A model generated the notes under the pieces. The model had not been told where the DNA came from. It made no database searches and saw nothing but the letters and a program-made list of their open reading frames with translations. Shown here one piece after another: positions 7,418-15,537 of a stretch of DNA of 29,236 nt. The stretch is from Chloroflexota bacterium (GTDB lineage Bacteria; Chloroflexota; Anaerolineae; JAADDB01). How positions within the stretch are numbered: the first letter of the stretch is position 1; each line of letters opens with the position of its first letter. A program made the translations under genes and the position numbers. The stretch lies in contig JAADDB010000086.1 in the NCBI GenBank assembly GCA_013154135.1, positions 1-29,236 of the forward strand. Reading direction: 5' to 3'.

Positions 7418-7440
7418 TCACCCCGTGCCGAAAAAGCATC
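7418..7440 (+). repeat. Fragment of the CCCCGTGCC dispersed repeat
   Basis: CTCTCACCCCGTGCCGAAAA here resembles GTCCTCGCCCCGTGCCAGAA at 3422-3441 and GTTCTTGCCCCGTGCCAAGA at 18532-18551. It is located in the leader of the NTPase gene. Confidence 0.5.
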
Positions 7441-7496
7441 TGACGCGAAAGAGAAGTTGTTCCAAATATCCAACTCTGTTCCCGAGGATGACACCG

Positions 7497-10370
7497 ATGC
7501 CGTCACAGCCGCCTCTGAGTCTCCAAGACATTCTCGCTCGGCGCCAGGATGAGGACTTTGTCGGCCGCGAGACGCACATCCAGCGGTTCCTGGAACACTT
7601 GCGTTTGCCGGTCGATGACCCCCGTCGCCGTTTTGTGCTCAACGTGTACGGTCCTGCCGGCGTGGGCAAAACATGGCTCCTCCAGCGCATGCAACGTCTG
7701 GCCGCGGAGGAAGGTGTCCTCACCGCGTGGACCGACGAATCCGAAGGGGATATCCCCTCGGTTATGGCCGCCCTGGCCGACCAACTCGCGGCCCAAGGCC
7801 GTCCCCTCAAATCCTTCCGCGAACGGTACCGCCTGTACCGCCAACAGCGAAAGGAGTTGGAAGAGGACCCAGAAGCCCCGGCCGGTCTTCCCGTCTTCCT
7901 GGGACAAGTCCTGGCCCGGGCCGGCATGCGGTTGGCCAAACAAGTCCCCGTGGGCGGCCTGCTGGTGGAACTCCTGGACGAGGACGCAATCGCCGAACAG
8001 GTGGGGGAGTGGACCGCGTACATCACACGCAAACTGACCACCCAGGACAAAGTGCGCCTGGTCCTGGAACCGGTGGAAGTCCTTACCCCCCTCTTCCTCA
8101 AAGACCTGCGCAAAGCCATCAAGGACAAGCCCCTCGTCTTTTTCTTCGACGCGTACGAGCACACCGGCACCTATCTGGACCCCTGGTTGCGAGATCTCCT
8201 GGAAGGGCGCTACGGCGAAGTCCCCGCGAACATCCTGTACGTCATTGCAGGCCGAGAAGCCCTGGACAAGAGCCGCTGGTCGGGGCTCGAACAACTGGTG
8301 GCCCGACTTCCCCTGGAACCTTTCACGGACGAGGAGCTAAAGGCGTACTTGCAGCATCACGGCATTGAGGATGAGGGACTGGTGGAAGCCATTTCCCGGC
8401 TCACCGGCAACCTGCCCCTCCTGGTGGCCATGCTCGTGGCCGAGCGCCCTCAGGATCTGACCGAAATCGACGACCCCAGCGACACGGCCATCGAACACTT
8501 CCTCAAGTGGATCGGGGACCCGGCCCAACGGACCATCGCGGTGAACGCGGCCTTGCCGCGACGCCTGAACAGGGATGTGTTCCGCGTTCTCGTGCCCGAC
8601 GCGGACGAAGCCCTTTTCACCTGGTTGACCCAGCTCCCCTTTGTGCAGGAATCCCCTGTGGGCTGGACTTACCACGACCTGGTGCGCGCTCAAATGCTGC
8701 GCCACAAGCGACGTCAATCCCCGGAGGAATGGCGCACCCTGCATGGGGCTCTGGCTGAGTACTACGAGAACCGGGCCGACGAGCTGGGACTGCGCGAGGA
8801 AGAACGGTTGCACAACCCCGCGTGGCAGACGTACGCGCTGGAAGCCCTCTACCACCGCCTGGCAGAAAACCCCCGGGCTGCCATCTCCCGCGCGGTGAAC
8901 GAGTTCATGGCCGCGCTCAACACCCACAGCGCCCTGGCCACCCGCTGGGCCGAAACCATCCTCCAAGCAGGGCAGGACGCGGATGTGCGGGATGTCCGAG
9001 TATGGGGGAAACTCCTCCTCACCGCGCTCACCGGGGAGGGGGAAGCGCGTCACGCGGCCGCGGTTGAAGCCTTCACCCGCGCGTTGAAGTCCCCCAAACT
9101 GGCCAAACGATGGCGTCCCCTGGTGTACATGTACCGGGGCATGGCCCACGCGGGGCTGGGCCAGTACGACAAAGCTCTGGACGACCTGACCCACGCGGTG
9201 AAAATGGCGCCCCGGGACATCCGTCCCCTGCTCCGGAGGGGGGATGTCTACCTGCACCTGGGCAAATACCGCAAGGCCGCGGCAGATTTCGACGCGGTCC
9301 TGAAGCGCGATCGGACCAATGTGCAGGCCCTCTACTCCCGCGCGGTCGCGGCCATGCACATGGGACACCTGAAGCGGGCCCTTCAATACCTGAACCGGCT
9401 TCTCCGGCATCAGCCGGAACACGCGCGGGCCCTGGCCCTGCGGGGGGAGATCCTGCGCATGATGGGACGCACGGAGGACGCGCTGGCCGAGCTGAACCGG
9501 GCCTTGGAACTCCTGCCCCACGACCCTCACATTCACGCCCAACGCGGGGATGTGTACTTGCACATGGGCCGGTATCAGGACGCGATCGCGGACTTCAACC
9601 TGGCCCTCCGCGCACGTCCCCACGACCCGTGGACCCTCGCGCGGAGGGGGGAGGCATACCGGCTGTTGGGGTATTACACCGCGGCCCTTGCGGACCTGAA
9701 TCAAGCCATCGAGCTGGAACCCAACAACGCGTGGGCTTTAGCTTCTCGCGGGGAACTGTACCGCACCATGGGAGAGTACGAGAAGGCCCTGGCCGACCTG
9801 AACCGGGCCCTGGAGTTGGACCCCGACGACCTGTGGGCCCTGACCAGTCGGGGGATCACGTGGCTGCACTTGGGAGAACCCAAAAAAGCCCTGGAAGACC
9901 TCACCCGGGTGGTGGAACGGGATCCCAAGAACGCGTGGGCCTTAGCCCACCGGGCCGAGGCGTACAGGCGGCTCCGCCGTTTCCAGCAAGCCCTGGACGA
10001 CATCACCCAAGCCATTCGTCTCCAGCCGGAGGAAGATTGGTACTACTACAACCGGGCCCTCATCTACCTCAGCTACAGCCGGCGGAAATGGGCCAAAGCT
10101 CGACGTGACCTGGAAAAGGCCGTCCAGCTGGCCGAAGCGCGCTATCAAGACGCCCCGCACGATTGGGCCAACACCCTCAACTTGGCCCTCTACCACCTGG
10201 CCCTGGGCGACGTGGAGCGGGCCCATGCCCTTTACGAAGAAGCCTTGCGCAACGGCGCGACGGAATATCACATCCGTGCTGCGCTGGACGACGTACGCCT
10301 TCTCAAGGCTACCCTCTCCGACCTCATGGGCAGCCAGAGCATCGAGGAACTCATAGGCGAGGAACGATAA
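7497..10370 (+). CDS. STAND-like P-loop NTPase with C-terminal TPR array
   Basis: 957 aa. An N-terminal AAA/NACHT-like ATPase begins with FVGRE, then Walker A GPAGVGKT (52-59) and a hydrophobic strand LVFFFDAYEH with Walker-B Asp218. YVIAGRE follows as a likely sensor strand, and then SRLTGNLPLLVAML, a GxP-type motif typical of STAND proteins. A winged-helix-like region (about 330-430) and helical linker lead into nine contiguous 34-residue TPR units (541-846) plus one or two weaker ones. No membrane segment, nuclease, TIR or protease effector is recognised. Such proteins act as ATP-switch sensors or scaffolds in signalling, transcription control or antiphage defence; the role here is unknown. 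The start at 7497 (MPSQPPLSLQ) has GAGG 9 nt upstream; ATG 7488 is an alternative. The upstream in-frame region is leader and repeat. Confidence 0.85.
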   Translation: MPSQPPLSLQDILARRQDEDFVGRETHIQRFLEHLRLPVDDPRRRFVLNVYGPAGVGKTWLLQRMQRLAAEEGVLTAWTDESEGDIPSVMAALADQLAAQGRPLKSFRERYRLYRQQRKELEEDPEAPAGLPVFLGQVLARAGMRLAKQVPVGGLLVELLDEDAIAEQVGEWTAYITRKLTTQDKVRLVLEPVEVLTPLFLKDLRKAIKDKPLVFFFDAYEHTGTYLDPWLRDLLEGRYGEVPANILYVIAGREALDKSRWSGLEQLVARLPLEPFTDEELKAYLQHHGIEDEGLVEAISRLTGNLPLLVAMLVAERPQDLTEIDDPSDTAIEHFLKWIGDPAQRTIAVNAALPRRLNRDVFRVLVPDADEALFTWLTQLPFVQESPVGWTYHDLVRAQMLRHKRRQSPEEWRTLHGALAEYYENRADELGLREEERLHNPAWQTYALEALYHRLAENPRAAISRAVNEFMAALNTHSALATRWAETILQAGQDADVRDVRVWGKLLLTALTGEGEARHAAAVEAFTRALKSPKLAKRWRPLVYMYRGMAHAGLGQYDKALDDLTHAVKMAPRDIRPLLRRGDVYLHLGKYRKAAADFDAVLKRDRTNVQALYSRAVAAMHMGHLKRALQYLNRLLRHQPEHARALALRGEILRMMGRTEDALAELNRALELLPHDPHIHAQRGDVYLHMGRYQDAIADFNLALRARPHDPWTLARRGEAYRLLGYYTAALADLNQAIELEPNNAWALASRGELYRTMGEYEKALADLNRALELDPDDLWALTSRGITWLHLGEPKKALEDLTRVVERDPKNAWALAHRAEAYRRLRRFQQALDDITQAIRLQPEEDWYYYNRALIYLSYSRRKWAKARRDLEKAVQLAEARYQDAPHDWANTLNLALYHLALGDVERAHALYEEALRNGATEYHIRAALDDVRLLKATLSDLMGSQSIEELIGEER

Positions 10371-10394
10371 AGGGGGCGGAATCTTCCGCCCCCT
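10371..10394. terminator. Bidirectional terminator hairpin between convergent genes
   Basis: AGGGGGCGGAA (10371-10381) and TTCCGCCCCCT (10384-10394) are exact complements. The stem begins directly after the NTPase stop codon and lies 36 nt from the end of the ugpC-like gene. Flanking T residues are modest in both directions (CCTGTTTC rightward, TTTATCG leftward). Confidence 0.7.
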
Positions 10395-10430
10395 CCTGTT
10401 TCAAAAACCCCTGTGACGCGTCGCCCCGGG

Positions 10431-11534
10431 TTACTCCAACCGTTTCTCCGTCTTGGGATCGAACAAGTGCATGTGGTCCATGTTGACCACCAAGTCCACC
10501 GTGTCCCCGCGCCGGGCCTTCGTGCGGGGGTCCACCCGAGCGACAAACGCCCGGCCGTCCGGGGTCAAGCAGTAGAGGAAGATCTCGCTCCCCATGAGCT
10601 CGGTCACATCCACCTGCGCCCGCATCTCCGCGGGGAAGATCTCGGGCGGCACGTAGGGCTTGGCGTGGATGTCCTCGGGTCGGATGCCGAAGATGACCTC
10701 GCGGCCCTTGTACTTGCGGTACTGTTCCGTCAGATGGGGAGGGACCTCCAGGCGGAAGGACCCGCCATCCACGAAGAGTTTCCCATCGGCCTCCACCAGG
10801 GTGGCGTCGAAGAAGTTCATGCTCGGACTGCCGATGAAGCCCGCGACGAACACATTCCCCGGACGTTCGTAGAGGGTCTGAGGCGTGTCCACTTGCTGGA
10901 GGATGCCATCGCGCATGACCGCGATGCGGGTGGCCATGGTCATGGCCTCCACCTGGTCGTGGGTCACGTAGACGAAGGTGGTGCCCAGCCGATGGTGCAA
11001 CTTGCTCAACTCGGCGCGGGTTTGGACGCGCAGTTTCGCGTCCAGGTTGGAGAGGGGCTCGTCGAAGAGGAAGACTTTGGGATTGCGCACGATCGCGCGT
11101 CCCACCGCGACACGCTGTCGCTGTCCACCGGAGAGTTGTTTGGGTTTGCGGTCCAGGAGTTGTTCAATGCCCAAGATGCGGGCTGCTTCCCGCACGCGGC
11201 GTTCGATCTCATCCTTGGGCACTTTGCGCAGCTTGAGCCCAAAGGCCATGTTGTCGTACACGCTCATGTGCGGGTACAGCGCGTAGGACTGGAAGACCAT
11301 CGCGATGTCCCGGTCCTTAGGCGGCACATCGTCCACCAGGCGATCGCCGATGTAGATGTGACCGTCCGTCAACTCCTCCAGACCGGCGAGCAAGCGCAAG
11401 GTTGTGGTTTTCCCACAGCCCGAAGGGCCGACGAAGACGAGGAATTCCTTGTCCTCAATGTGCAAGGATAGGTCGTTGACGGCAACGACCTCACCGAAGC
11501 GTTTGGTGACATGTTCGAATGTTACACTGGCCAT
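10431..11534 (-). CDS. ugpC: ABC transporter ATP-binding protein, UgpC/MsmX sugar family
   Basis: 367 aa, the standard length. It hydrolyses ATP to power a carbohydrate or glycerol-phosphate importer at the cytoplasmic face. Walker A GPSGCGKTT (36-44), Q-loop VFQSYALYPHMS, signature LSGGQRQRVAVGRA, Walker B VFLFDEPLSNLDA and H-loop YVTHDQVEAMT are all intact. The C-terminal OB-like regulatory domain is present (GIRPEDIHAK, ending in MDHMHLFDPKTEKRLE). The ATG at 11534 follows AAAGGAT. No permease or binding-protein gene is adjacent, so it may serve several importers, as MsmX does. It is convergent with the NTPase gene and has an unusually long upstream gap with its own palindrome. The family is certain; the transported sugar is unknown. 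Confidence 0.93.
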   Translation of the reverse strand: MASVTFEHVTKRFGEVVAVNDLSLHIEDKEFLVFVGPSGCGKTTTLRLLAGLEELTDGHIYIGDRLVDDVPPKDRDIAMVFQSYALYPHMSVYDNMAFGLKLRKVPKDEIERRVREAARILGIEQLLDRKPKQLSGGQRQRVAVGRAIVRNPKVFLFDEPLSNLDAKLRVQTRAELSKLHHRLGTTFVYVTHDQVEAMTMATRIAVMRDGILQQVDTPQTLYERPGNVFVAGFIGSPSMNFFDATLVEADGKLFVDGGSFRLEVPPHLTEQYRKYKGREVIFGIRPEDIHAKPYVPPEIFPAEMRAQVDVTELMGSEIFLYCLTPDGRAFVARVDPRTKARRGDTVDLVVNMDHMHLFDPKTEKRLE

Positions 11535-11942
11535 GGCTTATCCTTTCGCTCCGTACAAAGTGGTCGGATCCCCACGAGGACAGAACTCTTCGGTCATCGG
11601 CCGGGCTCGCTCCGGGCCGTCACGTCGGAGCACCGTCACGGTGTCCGGAGGGAGGGAACCGACCGATGGGCATTAGCGCCGAAACCGCTCCCCGCGGAAA
11701 TCCCCAGGTCTTGTCTGAAGGTTTGGACAGCACTGGTGAGGGCTCTTGCCGAGTCCCCTGCGAAGCACAGCTGTTGGGTCTTCTCCCACCTCCTTTCGCC
11801 CGTGTGTTGACGTGTGCACTTCTGTCGGGTTCTGGGGAGTGGAGCGGTCGAACCCGACCGGGGGATGACGGTTGTACACGCCCCTATGATAGCACAAGGC
11901 GTCCCGACAACGCAATCTCACGGCAGCCCCATTTACTGTGTC
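11535..11942 (-). other. Long leader / intergenic region upstream of the ugpC-like gene
   Basis: 408 nt without a convincing gene. On the minus strand an extended -10 (TGC then TATCAT, near 11894-11886) is followed by about 340 nt before the ATG. Inside lie AAAGGAGGTGGG (near 11783-11794) with no properly spaced start codon, a bulged stem AGGG..CTC / GAGCCCT in the region 11735-11760, and a palindrome at 11626-11647. No known riboswitch core was recognised. The 82-codon ORF on the minus strand (11921-11673) has no family resemblance. Confidence 0.45.
11626..11647. promoter_or_regulatory. Palindrome upstream of the ugpC-like gene, possible operator
   Basis: CACCGT (11631-11636), one C, and ACGGTG (11638-11643) form an exact palindrome, extended by CGGA/TCCG outside with a single extra G. 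It lies about 90 nt before the start codon. Its size and symmetry suit a dimeric repressor such as a LacI-type sugar regulator, but no regulator gene is nearby. Confidence 0.35.
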
Positions 11943-12959
11943 TCACCCACGCATGTGCACATCCAGCTGGGGGAAGGGGATCTCGATGCCGGCCCGGTCG
12001 AAAGCCTCCTTGATGCGCTGTCGCATCAGGCGTTCCGCGTCCCACTGCCGGTCGGGCTGGACCCGAGCCACCAGGCGGAAGTTGATGGAGGAGTCGGCCA
12101 GGGCTTCGGGCCCCAAGGGGAAGGGGGGCTCCAGGAAGAGGTTGTCCGGGTTTTCCTCGTAGAGGGTCTGCCCCAGCTCTGTGAGGACCTTCTTCACTTT
12201 GTCCAGGTCGCTGTCGTAGGCCACGCCCACCTCCGCGATGGCTCGCGTCCACCCCCGACTGCGGTTGGTGACGACGGTGATCTCGCTGTTGGGGATGATG
12301 TGCAAATAGCCGTGCAGGTCCCGAACCTTGGTCACCCGCAAGGTCATGTCCTCCACCACGCCGGTGATGCCGGCCACCTCCACGCCGTCCCCGACGTGAA
12401 ATTGGTCTTCCAGGAGGATGAAGACGCCCGCGATGATGTCTTGGATCAGCTTCTGGCTGCCCAGGCCCAGGGCCAGGCCGACAACGCCGGCACTGGCAAT
12501 GAGGGGGGTGATTTCGATCTTGAAGATGCTCAATAACATGGTGCCGACGACGAAGATGACCACACCCCGGCCGATCCACCGTCCCACCTCTGTGATGGTT
12601 CGCAGCCGCCGCTCGGTCAGTTCATCGGTGGCCGGAATGCGCATGGCCAAGTAGGCCAGGAAGAGTTCAATCCCCTCCCAGGCGAAGTATCCCAGGAGGA
12701 CGACCAGGAGGATCCGGGTGCCCAGGTCTATGATGCCCTGGGCCGAGACGTTGAACGCGGCAAGACCAAAGGAAATGACCGCGTAGAGGAGAGCGATCGC
12801 GCCGGTCACGCTCAACGCGCGGCGCAGAATGCGTCCGACATGTGTGTCTTTGGGCAGGTAACGTCGGCCCCCCAGAAGGGCGATCGCGAGGAGGAGGGCT
12901 TTCCAGAAAGTGGGGTCTTGCAATCCACGCCACAGGGAGTCGATGACCGAGTTCATCAT
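11943..12959 (-). CDS. MscS-family mechanosensitive ion channel
   Basis: 338 aa, close to MscS (286) with an extra N-terminal region. Hydrophobic helices occur at about 15-27, 50-70 and 78-105 and again at 130-150. The pore-lining TM3 is recognisable from GVVGLALGLGSQKLIQD, followed by the gate-to-beta-domain segment IIAGVFILLEDQFHVGD. A beta-domain (VEDMTLRVTKVRD, HIIPNSEITVVTNRSRG) and an alpha/beta C-terminal domain ending in IEIPFPQLDVHMRG complete the family pattern. Members open under membrane tension to release solutes during osmotic downshock; small-conductance behaviour is inferred. The start at 12959 (ATGATGAAC) has AAAGGAGGT 7 nt upstream; the longer frame to 13067 lacks this. It lies 127 nt downstream of murJ on the same strand. 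Confidence 0.92.
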   Translation of the reverse strand: MMNSVIDSLWRGLQDPTFWKALLLAIALLGGRRYLPKDTHVGRILRRALSVTGAIALLYAVISFGLAAFNVSAQGIIDLGTRILLVVLLGYFAWEGIELFLAYLAMRIPATDELTERRLRTITEVGRWIGRGVVIFVVGTMLLSIFKIEITPLIASAGVVGLALGLGSQKLIQDIIAGVFILLEDQFHVGDGVEVAGITGVVEDMTLRVTKVRDLHGYLHIIPNSEITVVTNRSRGWTRAIAEVGVAYDSDLDKVKKVLTELGQTLYEENPDNLFLEPPFPLGPEALADSSINFRLVARVQPDRQWDAERLMRQRIKEAFDRAGIEIPFPQLDVHMRG

Positions 12960-13072
12960 AATGCTACCTCCTTTCTGTGTGGATATCAGGGTGTTGGACA
13001 GTAATCGGCGAACAGAGCTCGATAATATCCGGGCAACCGCACGCTTCAAGTCCAGGCCAACTTCCATCTCCC

Positions 13073-13107
13073 TTCATCGTCCATCGCTACTCGTCACTCG
13101 TCACGCT
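13073..13107 (+). repeat. Degenerate heptamer array overlapping the murJ stop codon
   Basis: Five consecutive 7-nt units: TTCATCG, TCCATCG, CTACTCG, TCACTCG, TCACGCT. The murJ stop codon (13087-13089, minus) lies in the third unit and the last few codons of murJ (VTSDE) are encoded by units three to five. The units resemble the cleaner arrays elsewhere (TTAATCG/TTACTCG/TCAATCG). Confidence 0.6.
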
Positions 13108-14673
13108 CCCTCGCCTGAACATGGACCGGAACAGAAGACGCAGTTCGTCTAATTGTAGCAGAAATGCCGCGAGGATGTATACCACCATCCCTATGGCCAC
13201 GGTGGTCAAAAGGGCAAGGAAGAAGCCACCCCATGATTGGTGGGATGCCCAAAGGCTCAGGTGGGTCCAAGCAGCGTGGACCGCGAACCCCATAACCAGG
13301 GTGGCCAGGCCGATTTTGATGACCGGGTCCAGCACGTCCCGCAGCCGCACCTGACGGATGTGACGGCCAGTGAGGAGGAGCATGACAAACGCGTGGCTCA
13401 TGTGCTTACACGTGTCCCCCCACACGAGGCCGAGCATGCCCAACGGGCCCATGAGGGTGAGGGCGACGATGAGGTACACGCCCACCGAGCCGATGCCCAC
13501 GAGGGTGGGGGTGAGGGTGTTCTTGCGCGCGTAGGACGCGTAGTTCAGGGGCCAGTCCAACGCGGCGAAGATGAGTCCTATGGCATAAACCTGTAAGGCA
13601 CGGGCCGTGTGGAAGGTGTCCGTTGGGGTGAAGCGGCCGTGTTCGTAGAGAAGACGGACCACCGGTTGGGCCAGGATGAAAAGTCCTACGGCCGCGGGCA
13701 GGGAAAGGAAAAGCACCATCCGAAGGACATGGCCCAAAGTGCTCCGGTATCCCGACCGGTCGCCGGTGGCGGCCAGTTGGGAAAGGGTGGGCAAGGATGC
13801 GTAGGAGAGGGCCATGGCCACCAGGCCGAGGGGAAATTGGACGAGCGCGGTGGCGTTGGCCATGTAGGCCAAGCTGGAGGGGCCGGTAAACGTGGCCAAA
13901 CGGCCGTCGAAGAGGCCCTGAAACATGCCGACGACCAGGGAGAAGGCGATGGGCACGTATAGCCGAACGATCCGGCGCACTCCAGGGTGCCGCCAGTAAA
14001 AGGAAACACGCCACCGCACATCCCGCAGGTCGGGCAGGAGGATGAGGAGCTGGAAGATGGCCCCCAGGAGGACGCCCAAGGCCAAGCTCAAGGCGTCGAA
14101 CCGGTGCGCCAGGAGGGGGACGCCGAGGACGATGCCCAGGTTGTAGACCGCAGTGGCCAACGCCGCGAAGCGAAATCGCTTCAACGCGTAGAGGAGGGCC
14201 AGGAGGATGCTGCTGATGGACATGAAGAGAATCGCAGGGGCCATCCAGCGGAAAAACTGGGCTGTCACCATCTGCTCGGCCGGCGTCTGGCCCCCGGCCA
14301 AAAGACGGGCCAACGGGTGGGCGAACACTTCGATGAGGAGGACAATGAGCGCGACCACGAAGGTGATGAGGGTAAGCAGAATGGAAGCCAAACGCCAGAG
14401 CTCATCCCGGCGGGTGGCCGCGTACTCACTGAACACGGGAACCAACGCGCCGCTGAGCATTCCCCCCACGATGAAATCGTACAACAACTTCAACAACCGG
14501 TCCGAAAGTCGGAAGGAGCTGACGAAGACCGTGGCCCCGAAGAAATAGGTGATGACTTGTTCCCGCACCAATCCCAGAACGCGGCTGGTGATATTCCCCA
14601 AGGACAGGAGTGCCGCGGATCGCACCAACGATCGGGAATTGTGGGCAGATGCTTGAGTCGATTCCATGGGCAT
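13087..14673 (-). CDS. murJ: Lipid II flippase MurJ (MVIN/MOP family)
   Basis: 528 aa with about 14 hydrophobic helices, the normal MurJ architecture. It moves lipid-linked peptidoglycan precursor from the inner to the outer face of the cytoplasmic membrane, feeding enzymes such as the class A PBP encoded at 20673. Family features are the N-terminal SAALLSLGNITSRVLGLVRE with the conserved Arg, then FGATVFVSSFRLSDRLLKL, GGMLSGALVPVFSEY and MALSYASLPTLSQLA. The start is uncertain: ATG 14673 or ATG 14667 both have weak ribosome sites, and a TTG at 14694 falls inside a heptamer repeat. The last residues VTSDE come from repeat DNA, so the natural C-terminus has been replaced or extended. Mscs-like and ugpC-like genes follow downstream. 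Confidence 0.93.
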   Translation of the reverse strand: MPMESTQASAHNSRSLVRSAALLSLGNITSRVLGLVREQVITYFFGATVFVSSFRLSDRLLKLLYDFIVGGMLSGALVPVFSEYAATRRDELWRLASILLTLITFVVALIVLLIEVFAHPLARLLAGGQTPAEQMVTAQFFRWMAPAILFMSISSILLALLYALKRFRFAALATAVYNLGIVLGVPLLAHRFDALSLALGVLLGAIFQLLILLPDLRDVRWRVSFYWRHPGVRRIVRLYVPIAFSLVVGMFQGLFDGRLATFTGPSSLAYMANATALVQFPLGLVAMALSYASLPTLSQLAATGDRSGYRSTLGHVLRMVLFLSLPAAVGLFILAQPVVRLLYEHGRFTPTDTFHTARALQVYAIGLIFAALDWPLNYASYARKNTLTPTLVGIGSVGVYLIVALTLMGPLGMLGLVWGDTCKHMSHAFVMLLLTGRHIRQVRLRDVLDPVIKIGLATLVMGFAVHAAWTHLSLWASHQSWGGFFLALLTTVAIGMVVYILAAFLLQLDELRLLFRSMFRRGSVTSDE

Positions 14674-14693
14674 TGCTCTGGAAATGACGAACA

Positions 14694-14845
14694 AGTAACG
14701 AGTAACGATTGACGATTGACGATTAAGAGGGGGGCGGGTGCCTATCGTAGGCCGTGTGTGGCGATTCCCGGTCCCTCACGTTCCTCTATGCAGAGCCCCC
14801 GCAGGGGGCTTCCCACTTTTAGCCCGGGGGTTCAGCCCCGGACGC
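14694..14845 (-). repeat. Composite intergenic repeat, copy C (inverted, truncated)
   Basis: Read on the minus strand it holds AGCCCGGGGG-related sequence, the hairpin AGCCCCCTGCGGGGGCTC (about 14792-14809), GACCGGGAATCGCCACACAC (about 14763-14783), CCCGCCCCCC and then heptamers TTAATCG, TCAATCG, TCAATCG, TTACTCG. This is the same order as the middle-to-right part of copies A and B, without the left end. It fills the LON-murJ gap, so any murJ promoter must lie within or beyond it. Confidence 0.65.
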
Positions 14846-14847
14846 TC

Positions 14848-15537
14848 CTAGTTCCGGGAGAGAAAGCCCGAAGGGCCCAAGCGATGTTCCATCTCCCGTT
14901 CCTGCGTCCGGTCGATGAAATCCAACAACCACAACTCCTTGGCCAACAGGGCAACCTCCCTCGCCAACATATCCTCCACACTCGCCAACTGGAGGAGCGC
15001 CCGGAGGGCCCGAAAATCCGTCTGTAACCCGGAGGCAACAAAGTAAGCCAGATGCCGTGGGTCATCCGGAACCCGGACTTCGCGCATCTCCGTGCCCATA
15101 ACCCGCTGCATGGTCTGGGTGTACATCTCCCACAGCTCTCGCACCCGGGCTGCCAGGGCTTCACTGCGCAACACATTGCGCGGGGCATCATCCACCGGCT
15201 CCACAGTGGCTTCGGGGTAAGCCTGTTCCCATCGCATTTCCCGCACCCGAAAACGCCGAGTTCCCCGGAGATGCACGTGTACCGACCCATCGGGCAGGCG
15301 TTCCATGCGCACAACCCGAGCAAACGTCCCCACCGCACCCACATCAGGCGGGGAAAGCACGTTCCCCCGCTCCACGGGGACAACCCCGAGCTCCTCCCGG
15401 GTATCCAACACCCGCTGAAACAAGGCCAAAGCTGAGGAACTATCCACGTGAACCGGCAAGAGCATTCCCGGGAACAGGACCTCCCGGGAGAGGTAGAGAG
15501 GGACGTGTTCCCGCACACTCTCATTCTTCCGATTCAT
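14848..15537 (-). CDS. Free-standing LON substrate-binding domain protein
   Basis: 229 aa, corresponding to the N-terminal substrate-binding region of Lon protease (PF02190 type) with no AAA or protease domain. Recognisable segments are VPLYLSREVLFPGMLLPVHV (residues 12-31), VGTFARVVRMERLPDGSVHV and LRGTRRFRV, then a helical C-terminal part with DPRHLAYFVAS. Single-domain LON proteins are widespread and are thought to bind unfolded or partner proteins, but their cellular job is not settled. The ATG at 15537 follows GGGAGG by 7 nt and overlaps the end of truD by 17 nt, so translation is probably coupled. Confidence 0.9.
   Translation of the reverse strand: MNRKNESVREHVPLYLSREVLFPGMLLPVHVDSSSALALFQRVLDTREELGVVPVERGNVLSPPDVGAVGTFARVVRMERLPDGSVHVHLRGTRRFRVREMRWEQAYPEATVEPVDDAPRNVLRSEALAARVRELWEMYTQTMQRVMGTEMREVRVPDDPRHLAYFVASGLQTDFRALRALLQLASVEDMLAREVALLAKELWLLDFIDRTQEREMEHRLGPSGFLSRN

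Noticed and set aside
8337..9704. 455-codon minus-strand frame opposite the NTPase
   Set aside because: Shadow of the TPR coding region; periodicity comes from the TPR repeats.
11673..11921. 82-codon minus-strand ORF upstream of the ugpC-like gene
   Set aside because: No recognisable domain and no ribosome site at its start; it overlaps the leader stems and probably is not translated.
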